DNA of 64,000 nucleotides, taken from NCBI GenBank assembly GCA_964020085.1, contig OZ026605.1:4252901-4316900 (forward strand), given 5' to 3'. The DNA comes from Micromussa lordhowensis (Eukaryota; Cnidaria; Anthozoa; Scleractinia; Lobophylliidae). The notes below the pieces were generated by a model. That model was given only the letters and a program-made list of their open reading frames with translations, did not search any database and was not told the origin of the DNA. A program made the translations under genes and the position numbers. Shown in pieces: positions 10,527 through 25,200 of the stretch; position 1 is the stretch's first letter; every line of letters starts with the position of its first letter.

Positions 10527-13500
10527 GATACCGGTGCGATGCTCTACCAACTAAACTATGAAGCCACACATTAGGAGCGAGGTCAATTTGTTGAGTTCAT
10601 ATCTTCCCGTGAGGAGTGAAATGATGTAAGTATATATGAAATAATTCATATATTTGAACTGCGGTCACAGATGAAAGTGAAGAATGATCCTCGCAGTGAA
10701 TTTTCCAATTTAAGCAACTGGAAAGAAGAAGCCTGATTTTTTTCAGGCTTCTTCTTTCCAGTTGCTTAAATTGGAAAATTCACTGCGAGGATCATTCTTC
10801 ACTTTCATCTATGACCGCAGTTCAAATATATGAATTATTTCATATATACTTACATCAAAAAAATACTGACTTTCAATTCTTATATCGCCAACTTTTGAGA
10901 CTTCGGTTAGGGCACGCCGTTCTTTAACAGCGTTTTCATAAATCCAGGCATATCTATATATGAAAACAGTGTCAAGAAATCAAGCGTCTCTAAAGTAGAC
11001 GGAGTGTCAGTATTTTTTTTTTTTTCATCCACTCTCTTACTCCCCTTTTCTTTTTCTCCTCTCTCTGTTTTTTGCCATTGCTTGGAGTAAGTTTAAGGAC
11101 ATTTAGAGTTGTGAGATCAGGGATTTAATTTCATAGCTGATTTTTTTTAATTTCAATGCAATATTTATTGCAATATTTTCCCTTTGTTTACCTCCAGCAA
11201 CCGAGAGAGGACTTCCTATGTTACGTTACTGATTATTGCGTGACACAAAATTTAATCATTGAACAGCAGTTATGTAATAAACAGTTCTCTCGTCTAGTAG
11301 ACGGTACTTTTCGCAGCCTTGACCGACTACAAGAGTTTATCAACGATCCAATTAATTCAAAAAGTACAACGGAGTTTAAAATGACGATGGGAACATCGAC
11401 AATCAGTGAAACAATGGAATTTAATACAGCAGAGAGCACATGGAAATGTAATATTATTGTGTCGGGTTTTTGTGGTGAAATGATATTCCGTGAAATAACA
11501 TAAGCATTTATTCTTGAACTGCAGGGAATTCATACAGCCTTGTGAAACGAAATAAGGAAGGAGACTTACCAAAATAGGATGAAACGAGGTTACAGACATC
11601 ACGCTGACTGAATGAGCTCTCAATGTTTGGCGCCAAAATTTCACAAGTGTGACGTCATACCGACCTCTGTCTCAGTTTATTTTTGGTGGTTTCGGCGCAC
11701 TGATGTCACGCCACCTATACCCAGTTTCACGCTAGACCAACTTCGTAGCAATACTCTATTACTTCAGATACTATGTTTCATGCATTGCATTGCTGAGCTA
11801 GTTCTGAACATGTTCTGCTCACTTATTATCGCCCTAATCAGACTGGATGTATGCTGAACCATTTCACGCAACGCTGTGCCATTTGATGTTACGCTGTACC
11901 ACTTCACGCCGAGCTGTGTACGTGGTCTTAGGCTGCACCGTCTGAATGTATGCCAAGCTATTTCACGCAAAGCTGTGCTATTTGATATTACGCTGTATAA
12001 CTTCACCAAATACTGTGCCATTTCATCCGGGGCTGACTCATTCGACATCACGCTGAACTGTTTCGCTCGACTCTGTGCCATTTCATGCTCAGCTATTTCA
12101 TCTTACCCCGGGCATCTTACCCTGTATCAATTGTTACTATGCTCTGCCATTTCATGTAACGCTATCCCATTTGACATCACTCTAGCCCAGTTTAAACTAT
12201 GCTGTGCCGCTTGAACAGAAAGAGCTAGCCTATTCGTTCTTTGACATAACCAGATCTTTTTATGTTGTACCATTTAACAAACTGGAGCTAAACTACTTAC
12301 ATTTAGACTGAATCAATCGGGTGTTCATTGTACCTTTTTGACAAGGGCGGCTAGACAGTTTCTAAACTGTCTAAACCATTTACTGGTTGAGTATCCCATT
12401 CCACCAAAGACAACCGGTCCAAGTGCATTGGAACTGCATCATTTCCATATAACCTGTATCAACTAACAAAGGACGTTTAAACCATTTCTGTTTATGCTAG
12501 ACTGTTTGTATTGTTTGTTTTTTTGGTGGTGACGGCGGCCCATAGAAACTTACATCGTTATGTGGAAAGGACAAGAACGAAAAAGCACATAGGCGTTTGA
12601 AGGCTAGAAGAGGAAAAGAACTTCAATCTCCTCGCATCCCCGCTTAACCCAATGTTAAGCTTTTGGAAAAATAAATCGGCTTGCAGGAAAACAATTCTCT
12701 GCTTAAGCTCAGTTTCTCATTTCCACTACAAATATTAAACGTTAAATTACTCCCTCCCTCACTAAAAATCATGATAAGATCCTGAAAGTCTCGTGTCAGA
12801 TAAGAAAAGCAAAAATAAAAAAGGAAACGGAAAACACAATTACGCTTCCCGGATGAGTACGCAGAGACTTTATATTTATCATTCCTTTGAAGTGAAACAA
12901 GAATTCTTACCTGTCCCTCGTAAAGAATTCTGTTCACTGGGCATACCACACATGCAGTACCTGCTCCAAACATTTCTTTTACCTGCAAAGGGTAAAAGTC
13001 AATAAAACTTCTTGGAAGTTGGCATTATAAACGTGCATTTCTGGCCGGTTCGTAAGTTGAAGGAGTTGCTCCTTTTTTAACCATTAAAAGGGTGTTGATT
13101 TCACTTCATATACAGTATAAGCAGGGGGTTGCAGAAGAAACATAGCCGTTTAATTACGGTAATCTTATTAACCCTTTAGTCTACAAAATCACCACTTAAA
13201 CAAAACAGAAGTTTGAAGGTTTATATAGTCTGTACCCTGTTTTCCTGTGAAGCTTGAATAACATCCTCCATAGTGAATTCCTTTTCCGTCACTTTGAATT
13301 CTCCCTGAAAGAAAAAAAGGAAAGTTTCAACTCAGTTTTAACTAGAAATTTAACATAATTTAGTAGCTAACTAAGTGACTTTGGCCCTGAGCATAAACTC
13401 ACCCAGCTCTTAGCCAGCTCCAGCAAAGATTTGCGTGTGATTCCCGGAAGAATTAAACCATTGAGGGGTGGAGTAATCAGTTCCTTTTCTATGCAATCAA

Positions 13501-16241
13501 AGCATACATTGTTAGCAAATAAACACATGTCAACACCACTGTATTCATTTTATGGTTTTTATAATACCTGGGGAATTCTATTATAAAAAGGACTGGGGTG
13601 CTTGTCGAAAATTTTGAACAGAACCCCTAACAGGTACCAAGATCCTGCTTTCTGGGCGTGGCATGAAAATCTTTTCCACCCCTAAGAAGTACCAATCCGA
13701 GAGGTAAAGGTAACGTAAAGTCTGCATACGAGCCTAGTGGCTCATCAGGCCGGAGCTTAACCCGGTTTCAGTAGCATGAAGCGACTAGGAGTATTTCTAC
13801 TCCCCCCTGGATGGGATGCTAGTCCATCGCAGGGTTAACCCCAGCATCAAATTCGCCGGTACCCATTTATACACCTGGGTGGAGAGAGGCACTGTGAGAG
13901 TGAAGTGTCTTGCCCAAGAACACAACACAATGTCCCCGGCCAGGGCTCGAACCCGGAGAGCTCGCTCCGGAGTCAAGCGCACTAACCATGAGGCCCTCAA
14001 CCAATCCCAGAGCAACACATTATTAACTGACTCTGACTTTTTTCGGCTCAATACCCTAAAAGGTGAACCCCTTGATATTGAACACCTTGAGAGGTGCCTT
14101 TTTTACCCCTAAAAGGTAGAACAAACACCTTTGTCCTTTTTGTATAGGAGTCTCTGCAAGTACAATATCACACAACTGGTGTTTATAAAATAATTGAGCC
14201 ACTACTACGTCTCGGGTTTGCATAACTGTCTCAAATTCTCCCAACCCTCCTCGTGTTTAGATAGGTTATAATATACACAGAAAAAGTGCTCTATTGCTTA
14301 AATTTTGAACAACATAAAATAAGGGAGAGCCTACTGTAGATTCTTTTCTGGTGAAACTGAGACTTTGTATCACTATTCAGAAACTAACCTCCATTCTTAT
14401 TTATCCACAACATGAAAATGTTCATGGTGCCAACTTCTGTAATCTGTAAGATAAAAAGTATGAAAGTAGAAAAATGAATCAAAGAATACTTTGCCGCACA
14501 GATATGTTGGCCCAACAGGATAAACGAGTTAGGATTTTTCTTACATATAATTAAAAAGCATCTGTGTCATCTATGATACTGACAAAGAATACAGTGATAT
14601 GTGCATGAACAAAGAGGAAATACACAAACCAATAAAAGTGAACAAATGAAAACAAACCAACACTGAACAAGATAGCAAGCAAACAAAGCCACAGTCCCCA
14701 ACATTGGATGACACGGAAAACATTTTTAAAAATGTATTTTATTTTGGCATCCGTCAGTCTCGGCTTCTCAGCTATCCATGTTGATGTTTAGGATCTTAAG
14801 GTCCCATTTGCAGATGTCTTTGAAATGCAGCTGTGGCCTGCATGTAGGGCGCTTTCCCTCTATGAGCTTGCCACAGAGGTGGTCCTAGGGGATGCGGGCA
14901 TAGTCCATGCGCACTACAATGCCAAGCCTGCACATGCATCTCTGTTTCAGAAGGGTGTACATACTGGGGATCCCAGCCCTCTCCAGAACAGAAAAAAACA
15001 TGATTGTAAAAGAATTATAGTACATTAAATAGCAAAATACAATACTGCTATTTAAATATATATACAATGTACTAGCCAATATCAAGTTCTTCTACCTAGT
15101 CATACAATAATTTCAAGACTTCTCACCTGGCGATCTTCACCAAACAACCACAAAACCTGCTGCAAACCTTGCATTTCTGCATGCCGCTGAGCAAGGATGG
15201 TAGGACCATAGTTTCTGTGAATTTTGAATTACATGAAAAACACTCACTAATAAAAATCAATTAAGCTCACTAGTTATCTCCAATTGTCAATCTGTCTGGT
15301 GGCACTGTGCCAAAACCAAACAAATATGAACTACACAGGGTTGACAGCATTGAAAGAAGGAAACATTTATCCTTTATTACCGGTAAATGTTTTGAGTTTG
15401 GCATTATTTTGAGCTCAATATGTTATGGTCTCATGTTGCTTTGGTGTGGCTCATTTAGTCTTGTCAATACATGACACAATACAATGTCTTACAGAGCTCT
15501 TAAGTCCTAACCAGAGTGAGAAAACATAATTCTATTATAAGTATTTAAAAATATGTAAGATTGTTCATCTCAAACATGCTGGAGTAATGAACAGGACAAG
15601 AGAAAAGACCATTGGTATGACGCTTATCAGATATTTTCTCTACATTAAGTTATTGAATTAAAAAATGAAGCTTTTGCTTGTTAATTGGTATATTGCAGCA
15701 TAACATACCCTCCCATCTTGGAGTCTCCACAACCTCCCGGCCATGCTCTAACAAAGGCAGGATCAGCCAAGAGAGCAACAGGGCTGAATGTACCAGTCTT
15801 AAAGTACGGACCAACTGGCGACAAAATGACGTACAAGAGGGCAGAAGAAGACTTGTTTACTCCTAGGGTGGGCTGAAGGATAACAATGATGTCAAACTCA
15901 ACAGACACCAAAGAAAGTTTGTTATTTAACACTTTAGTCTTAGGTCATACACTGTCACTAACAGCATGGACATAAAGAAAAAATATCAGACTGGTTAATT
16001 ATATATATATGGGTTATTGACCAAGCTTGTTTGGTCAAGATGGCTGGATATTGGCCTCATTATTTTTTTGCATGTTTATGGACCAAGAAGGAGTCAAGGT
16101 CCATAAACGCGCAAAAAACGAACGAGGCCAATATCAAGCCACCTTGACCAAACAAGCTTGGTCAACAGAGGATTTATTATATGACTTTCGATGAAATTTT
16201 TCCTTGCGGGACAACGCAGGTAGTCCTGAATAAGCAAGATA

Positions 16242-16272
<31 letters not shown>

Positions 16273-19200
16273 CAGTGCAGGATTTGATTCATCTTGCCCA
16301 CTCACGGAGCTAGCCATATAATAATAAACATTACAGCTACTTCGATCTCCGTGAGTGAAAAATATTATCCTCAAGTTATTAATCTTACAGTTTGCTGGCC
16401 ATTGAGATGGAACTGGGATATTGTAGTCCACAACTCATTCTCATTCATCTCTCTAAATTAATCAATCCATTGATCAGCAAATGAAAGTTTAAATTCATTA
16501 GCCAATGAGAAATTCTATTAACCTGGGCATAGGTTATTGCACAAGAAGTTATGTACAAACCATATAATTTGATAAATTAAAGCTTATTTTTAATTAATTT
16601 AAAAGCAAAACTACAAGATTTGATTGCTGTTAAAAAATACTTACTGGTAAAACAATGTTGTAAGAACACATAGAAAGATGACCAAAATGTGTATCTGGAT
16701 CATGATTTACAGACCCTTGTTCCATCATCCTCACCAGTTTGAACTTATTGACCAAAGAAATGCATGCCCAGAGCAACTACTGCAAGTTTTACCTGCGTTC
16801 CTATAAGTGTCGGCCTGATGTACAGTGAACATTTGTTAGAATATGGAACCCATTCTCTTTCAATGCTAATAAGGTGTTTTAAACACTTGAGGAATTCTTC
16901 TCCATCAAAACCCTGCAATGGGGAGTGACAACTATTAAATTTTTATAACATGTCTTCATCCAATCTGATTTGCTGATAAATCATTATGTAAATATTGGGA
17001 AATATTAACTTATGAGCTTTTGTTACTAATTGACTCACTGGAAGGCATGCTCTGTCAGCTGATCTATTCAATCTTCTCATGTTCTCCATTGGTCGAAATA
17101 ATCTGATTTTGCCGTCATCTCCTCTGTAGGCCTTCATCCCTTCAAAACACTACAAACGAAAAATATTACCTTATTTTCAAATACTAAGCCAAAGGTTCCT
17201 CCCCAGAAGGAGGTACTCCCAGAACAAGAGGGTGGGGGTGTGCACTGACCGCTTCCCAAAACCCTTACCCTATTAAGAGGGTCGTACAGTGGGGGTCTCT
17301 GGCACGGTTCACGAACCGAAAAAATAGGGAATCACGGATCACGGAAGTCTAAATTTCGTTTTCTCGAATCACGAAAATAAGCAAGAATGATACTCGTTTC
17401 AACCCATTGACCCCTGGGGCTTTTTGTCAAAAATGAGTTTTTGGACATTTTGGTGGTTTGAGGCTGGATCTTGGCCAAATTAGCTTTAATCTGGTCAAAA
17501 ATACCAATGCAACACGATAGCTTGCCGGGAAAACTACAAGAAGTAACTGAGCAGGTACCAGGTACACAATCATGTATTAGCAATTCAACGGGCGATATGA
17601 TTATGAAGGTGGGAAACCTTGTCAACAGCCTTGGAAGAGTAATGGGAGACAAGGACTGGGCACGGTTAATGATAATGGTGAAAGACTGAAAGAAATCTGC
17701 GATTTCAATGAAATGGTTATCACCGGAACAGTTTTTCCTCACAGAAGATTCATAAGCAAACCTGGCTGTCACCCGATGGAAGAACAAAAAAAATCAAATA
17801 GATCACGCTCTGGTTAACAGAAAATTTAGAAAATCAGTATCATGATTAAAAACACGAGGGCCATGAGGTCAGCAGATGTCGCCAGCGACCATTACCTTGT
17901 ACGATAAACCATCAGATTAAAGCCCAAAAGAGCACCGGCGACGAAGAGTACCACAAAGAGGCTCGACACACAGAAACTCCAAAACCATGATATACACAGA
18001 AGATTCACCATACAGCTGAAAAAACAGATTCCAGGCACTAGCAGTAGAAGAGCAAATGAGTGATAAAGGAGAAGAACAAGAAGACCAAGTGGAAAGAAAA
18101 AACGAGATAATGGAGAAAGCTTATGTCAAAATGGCAGAGGAGGTACTAGGGTACAAGAAAAAAAAAACGAGCCATGGTTCAGTCAGGAGGCTTGGACTTT
18201 GGTAGACCAAAAGAAAACCATATTAAACAGAAGCTAATCGGTGCAAGATCAGAGAGACCAAAACAGAGATGGCAAAATGAATACAGACAAAAGGATAGGG
18301 AAGTTAAAAGACAGGTTAGGGTGGATAAGAGAAAATGGACTGAAGAGATTGCAAAAGAAGCTGAAAATGCGGCTGAACAACAACACATGAAAACACTGTA
18401 TACCCTGACCAAAGTATTAAGCAACGAAAGACCAAGGCAGAGTGCTGCAAAACAGGCAAGATCCTTAACGATAAAGAAAGTAAGCTCAGACGATGGTTGG
18501 AGCACTTCTCTGAAGTACTATATAGAGAGAGCCTAGTAATCCAGTAAGTGAAATGGAGATAGAGCTGCCGAATGAAATAGAAGAAATTGGTACATATGAA
18601 CCCAGCAGAGCTGAGCTGAAGTAAGGAACCAGGAATAGACAACATACAGGCGGAGCCGCTTAAAGCTGACATTGACTATGCTACTACTAAAGTCAAGGAG
18701 ATCATAGACGGCATAGTGCGGAGAGACGAGAAGACACCAAGAAAATGGAGGAAAGGATTGATTGTCAAACTGCCGATCGAAAAGAGGAAATCTGAAAGAA
18801 TGTAAAAACTGGCGTGGAATTACGCCACTGTCAGTTGTCAGCAAGGTCCTGGGGAGAATTAAGATTGACAGGAAACGAACCGGAGTAGAGTCGAAGCTTA
18901 GAAAGGAACAAGCAGGTTTTCGACCAGGTAGGAGAACTACTGAGCAAATTTTCATATTGAGAAATATCATCGAGCAGTCAATAGAGTGGCAGTCATCATT
19001 GTATTATGTTCCACATAGCACAAAGAAGACAGGTAAGTTGAGTTTAGACGATGCTAATTTTGGTCAAAAGTGATGACGTCAGAAGTAGAAGAAAGGCCAA
19101 GGCTCGTCACGGCCGGTTACGGGCGGCACAGGAGTCCATAGTTAATAACCTGTTCCTGCTCTAGAAAGAGTGTCTGAAGAAAGAAAAATATTGAAAGGCT

Positions 19201-22200
19201 AGTTCAAGGCTCCATATCGCAGGCTAAGAGGACTCGCGTCTCAAAATCACGTAGAATAGAGTGGTGAAATCACGAATATCGGTTAGTAATTCAAGTTGTT
19301 CACGGGTCACGCAAAACCTTCAGATCACGGATCACGAAGAATAATTTGCTAATTCACGCTTCACGGAAAAAAAATCAGCTAATCACGCATCACGAGAATA
19401 CCCCTGTACGACCCTCTATTAAAGACCAAAATCTGTAATTTTCCATACTAAGTTTATGACCTGACCAAAAATGTGATACCCTATTTAAGACCTGACACTT
19501 AATCAATACCCTGTTTCAGACCTGTCTCATATTACATGTGTAGTTCCCTAATTCAGACCAGTGTTAAAGGCATAGTGAAGGTCTTATCGATAATGATGTA
19601 AAAGTACTGTCAGTAGCTTTTTCTAAAAAGCATATCAAATTTAAGAGTAGTACAAACACCATACCGTACTCGAGACCAAAATGGCCAAAAATCGATACCC
19701 TATTTATGAATAAAACAGCAAACAAAAAAAACTTTTCCTTTGGGGCTGCACATACCTAGGTACGTAAAGCCAAAATAAGGGAGTTCTCTTTGAGAGTTCC
19801 TCCTATCAGGACATAAACAGTAAGAATGTAATCTCTCTTACTAGTAATGTCAATAATCAATCCTCACTTACCTCCAAAGCGTAATGAAATGCTGAGCATG
19901 ATGGAGCAAGTGTCAAGTTTTGATATGGCATAACTTTTGGCTCACCCCAACCACTTTCAGTAGTCCATTCAACACTGAGCATGTGATCTGTGAACTCTGC
20001 ACCGAAGACTAAAGAGTTGATATCTGGTTTGGGCTTCGGAGTCTTGATCGGTTCAACTACAAGTCTGTCATACTACAGATAAAAAAGACAAATTTAATAG
20101 CATACAGAGGGAGAGTATTCCGTATAGTGTGATCGTCCGGGTGAGGGTAGTTCTGAGAAGAACTGTTGTTGGTGACTGACGTTTCGACAACATGAGCGGA
20201 AGTCATCTTCAGAGTCAAGTGAATAGTGTTTGTCAGTTGATAATGTTATAAGTTTGGTCTGTTGAAAGTGATTGGTCACTTTAGCCTTGATGGTATTGGC
20301 TGAAAGACTGATGTAAAGTTTGTCAACAGTCATTGGTCAGTTTCAATCCATCTTTTATTAGTCAAATTGGTTGGTTTGAGGTCTGTGTATAGGTAGACAA
20401 TTAAGTTTTTTTTTTTTTACTATTTTTTTATTTTACTTAAAGCACAAATACTAGAGTAATACAAACAAATATAAAGTTAATTACACTACCCACTAACACT
20501 AATTACAACTGACTTACATTACATTTTTATTCACAGTCAGCTAGATATAGATTATGGTGTGGTTAATAATATAAACCTATATAATTTGTACAGATATTTA
20601 AACAAATTTCTTTTGAGTAGAGTGTTTGTATACACAACTGCATATATAACTATTAGTGCCCAATACTTATTTATTGGGGAAACCTGTTATTACGATAACA
20701 TGTTTTCCCATTTTTTATAATGAATAGATTCTTTTTTATTCTTTTTTTGCAATTGAAGATTCAAGTTTCCGAGTTTCAGTTGTTTTAGCCTTCAGTAAGG
20801 ATACAGACGGCTTGATATTTTTACAACGACATGAGTAAATGGTATATTTCCCAAGAATGATTATGTGATTTAACAAACAATTCGCTGGGTTCTTATCAGG
20901 GCATATACTCCATGTTAAGCTCCCATAAAGTCTCCCTATATAATTATTCCCATATATGGTATCTATATAACTCACGCCCAGACCTACTCGAGTTGTTTGT
21001 ACTACTTGTACTACTTGAGGAGCTTGTACTACTTAAGTTACTTGTAACACTTGAGTTGCTTGTACTACTTGAGTTGCTTGTACTACTTGAGCTGCTTGTA
21101 CTACTTGAGTTGCTTGTACTACTTGGGGTGCTTGTACTACTTGGGGTGCTTGTACTACTCGAGTTGCTTGTACTAATTGAGCTGCTTGTACTACTTGAGT
21201 TGCTTGTACTAGGGAGACGTTATGGGAGCTTAACATGGAGTATATGTCATTATCGGGAATACCAAAGAGAATCGTTATCTCATCAAGCTTATCAATTTTC
21301 ATATTGTGAACATTTAGCCAAGAAATAACCGAAAGCCAAAAGTTGTTAGTATAGGTACAGCTGATGAGAAGATGCTCAGGAGTTTTTTCGTGATCTCCAC
21401 AAAAAGTGCACATCGGAGAAGGAACCAAATTCATTTTATATAGAGTTCTGTTGGTGTAGAGAATGCGATTTAGGATTTTGTATTGAAAGGCTCTCGTTCT
21501 GGTGTCAAGAGTGACTCGGCCCGGCAGTAAATAAATATTTTTCCAGTCTATGATATCTGAAATGTTGTATAAGGAATTAAACTTAGATTGGGCAGTCGGA
21601 GGAATCTGGATTCGTTTAACTAGGGTGGAATGGATTGATTTTGAAGTCATTCTAATTATATCTTCAACAACATTGTCTGAAACAGTTTTGTCCGTTAGAA
21701 GTCTGTTTGTCCATTTCATTTACTTCATAGATGAGTCGTTTGTAAGGTGCCGGTAGTTGTTGACATCTGTTAAGAGGTGTTTGTTCTAAGTTAGTGTACC
21801 AGCTTTCCAGAGTCAGTGTGACGGTACCGCGCCACAAAGGTGGGCGCCCTTCAACACACAAAAGCAATACGCATAAACACACCCGAGAAAACACGCTACA
21901 ACTTAACATAGGACTACAAGTATTTAATAAGACAATTACTCTAACTAACAAAAGAAACGATAATACAATAAACTTAATTATTTCGTACCTAAAGTAATTC
22001 ACAAGAATATTACAATTAAATAGTAAACTAAACCTAAATCTATTTACAAGAATATCGTTAAATAAAAAAAATGTAAGTGTTCAGCAGTTCAGTTCACCTT
22101 CTGTCTGAAATCCTTATCCTTGAACTTGACACCAACAAAGTTCCACCAACACAACACACAAAGCAAACCAAACTCCCATTAATTACTTCCACTTCCCAAC

Positions 22201-25200
22201 TTACTTTTTCAGGTTACGTTTTTGCTCATTCCAGTATACTTCAACTTTACTTCTCCGGTTTACTCCAGCTGTCTGGTTTACAGCAGTTTACCTCGACAGC
22301 ACTTTTCACTTGTCCTTCGATTGCATCGACCAGTTATTTTGCACTCGTGTCCCCCGGCAAATGGCTCTTTGTCGTGAATTAGGGATGGTTTTACTGACGG
22401 CTTCTGAGTACTGAAAAAACGTGCTTCTGGACGTGTTCCTCCCGCTTTCTAACCTCGCTCGTTACTACACCACAACCTCTTTCTTCTACACAGGCAAAAC
22501 TAAACCACACACCGTATCCACCCAAAATCCCAAATATATACAGACACAAGGTGTTACATACAAGGAAAGAAAACTATTGGTATAAGATTAATTACAAAAC
22601 AAGTTACACAAATGATGAATACAAGTTATGTAATAGGTGTTAAATAGGTGCTAATACAATACAATAATACAATACACACAAAAAAATACTGTTAAAATAC
22701 CGTGCTTTCATGACACCTCCCCCCTTAAATAGCTGTTTTTGGGGAAAATGAACACAAAATAGTACTGAAAGGTGGAATTACAATAGTACAAGCTTAGGTA
22801 ATTACGCCCTGCTAAGGGCATCCACGTTACAATTTTGTCTACCACTCTTATGCTCGACTTTCATGTCATACTCCTGTAAAGTAATGCTCCATCTTAGAAG
22901 TTTCCTACTCTTGTCGCGGACCTGATTCAACCATACAAGAGGATTGTGGTCCGTTTGCAACCTAAAAGTACGACCGTATAAGTAATAGCGAAATATCTCT
23001 ACAGCCCAAACAATCCCTAAACATTCCTTTTCTGTAGTAGACAACTTTTCCTCCCTAGGCTGTAACTTTCTACTGGCATACGCTATTGGGTGTTCCTCCC
23101 CATCCTGATCTTCCTGACTTGAGATGGCCCCAAGACCTCTATTTGACGCATCCACTTGCAAAATGAAGTCGTCATCCCAGTGTGGTGGCCTCAAAACAGG
23201 TGGAGTCTGCATTGCCGCTTTCAAATCCTGAAAAGCTAATTCATGATTAGTACTCCATTGAACCTTAGAGGGATTTTTACCCTTAGTGAGATCGGTAAGA
23301 ACAGCAGCTCGTTCCGAAAAATTTGGGATAAACTTTCTATAATACCCAATCAAACCAAGAAAAGATCTTACCTGCTTTTTAGTTTCTGGTCGGGGATATT
23401 CTCTAATAGCTTGAACCAAAGCTGTACGGGGCTGAATTCTATCACCTCCAACTCTGTGACCAACAAAATCTACTGTTGACATTGCAATCTTGCATTTGGA
23501 AGGTCTAGCATTCAGTTTGCACTGCCGTAGACGTTGTAAAACCTGTTGGAGCTCAAAAAGGTGTTGGGGAAAAGATGTTGATGTGTCAACTTCGACATCA
23601 TCGATGTAAGCATCTGCAAAATCTAATCCATGCAAGACTTTCTCAGACATCATTCTCTGAAAGGATGCTGGAGCCGTCTTCATACCAAACGGCATAACTA
23701 AAAACTCGTACAGGCCTTTAGTGGTAATAAATGCAGACTTCTCAATAGTAGAGGTCTCCAAGGGAATCTGCCAGTAGCCTTTTGTGAGATCAATTGTACT
23801 AATATACTTAGCAGATGCGATCTTTTCAATCATACGTTCCATGGATGGAATAGGATAAGCATCCATCTTTGTGACACAATTGATTTTCCTGTAATCAACG
23901 CACAGTCTTATTGTACCATCTGGTTTGGGAACAATGACAACAGGAGCAGCCCAAGGACTAGTAGAAGGTCGTATTATGCCCATTTCCAGCATTTTCTCAA
24001 TTTCTTTGTTAACCTTCTCCTCAAGTTTCTGAGGAATCTTGTAAGGGGAGCACCTAATGGGTGGAGAATCACCCGTGTCGATTTTATGCATCGCTACATT
24101 GGTTAAATTTGGTGTTCCTGAAAACACATCAGAATACTCATGTAGTAAGTTTCTTACTTGCCGTCTCTGACCTTCCGTCAAGTCATCAGAGATCATTACG
24201 TCTTCCCAAGTCTCATCATGACCAAATGGGAAAACATTGTTTTCGTGTGGCAATGGCATCTCTGGGGACTCCGCCATTACTAAAGCAGCCATTTCATCTC
24301 TGCTTTGCCATTTGCTAAGCAAATTAATGTGATAAGTGCGATGTTGTTTGTACACCTTGCCCGTGTCGAGCTCATAATTCAATCCATCCTCTAATGCTCT
24401 AGTGACTTTGAAGGGGCCTTGCCATCTCATTTCTAATTTACTCCCAGGGGTGGGAAGCAAAACTAAGGCTTTGTCTCCGACTTCTAAGCGTCGTTTTGAA
24501 CTATGGATGTCATACAACCGTTTCTGCTTACCTTGAGCTTGCTTCAGGTTCTCTTGAACAACTTGTAGCACTGTTGCGAGTCTTCTTCGGATCTCAAGGA
24601 CATGAGTTATCAAATTGTCTCCTGAAGACGATCCTTCCGACCAAGTCTCCTTGATAACAGCGAGGGGTCCTCTCACCGTACGTCCATAAAGTAATTCAAA
24701 GGGCGAGAAACCAGTGGACTCACAAGGAACTTCTCTGTAAGCAAAAAGCATGTATGGGAGATATTTGTCCCAGGTCTGAACCCGCTCTTGGACAAACTTC
24801 TTCAGCATACTCTTTAAAGTGCCATTAAAGCGTTCCACTAGCCCATTTGCCTCAGGGTGGTATACTGATGTCTTAATCTTAGTGATGCCCAATTGCTCAT
24901 ACAGCTGGGCCATGAGCTTACTCATGAAATTGGACCCCTGGTCAGATACTATCTCATCGGGGATACCCACCCTAGAGAAATAGTGAACCAATGCGTCTGC
25001 GATTGCCTTAGAGGTTGTTGATCGCAAGGGTATGGCTTCTGGGTACCGTGTAGCATAGTCTACGATTGTTAAAATGTACCTGAAACCCGTTGTTGTTCTG
25101 GGTAACTCTCCTACAATGTCGATGGCAATCTTCTTAAAGGGCTCAGTAACAATATCCACAGGCCTCAAAGGTGCCCTTTTTGACTTCAATTTCCTGGCTA

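Larger units (their letters stand above)
7658..12544. mobile_element. giant foldback element, 4.9 kb, 1.55-kb arms
   Basis: The two ends are near-identical inverted copies (7658-9236 and 10993-12544), beginning TATGGGCCGCC. The word GAAACT directly abuts both ends (7652-7657 and 12545-12550), consistent with a 6-bp target duplication, so the whole block inserted as a unit into BCAT intron 10. The arms contain degenerate short tandem units, reminiscent in design of Drosophila FB elements. The 1.76-kb centre holds a Penelope-like RT tail, an orphan exon-like ORF and a tRNA-headed repeat. No complete transposase found. ORFs in the arms are identical mirror copies and are probably not genes. Confidence 0.75.

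Noticed and set aside
13816..14112. 98-codon ORF with counterpart at 58739-58999
   Set aside because: Both lie in copies of the same SINE; the shared peptide is SINE sequence.
20989..21210. 18-bp tandem array considered as a CRISPR-like array
   Set aside because: Units are contiguous with no spacers, in an animal intron; it is a minisatellite.
22077..22382. 101-codon ORF occurring twice (also 27805-28110)
   Set aside because: It is LTR sequence in both Gypsy LTRs; no domain.
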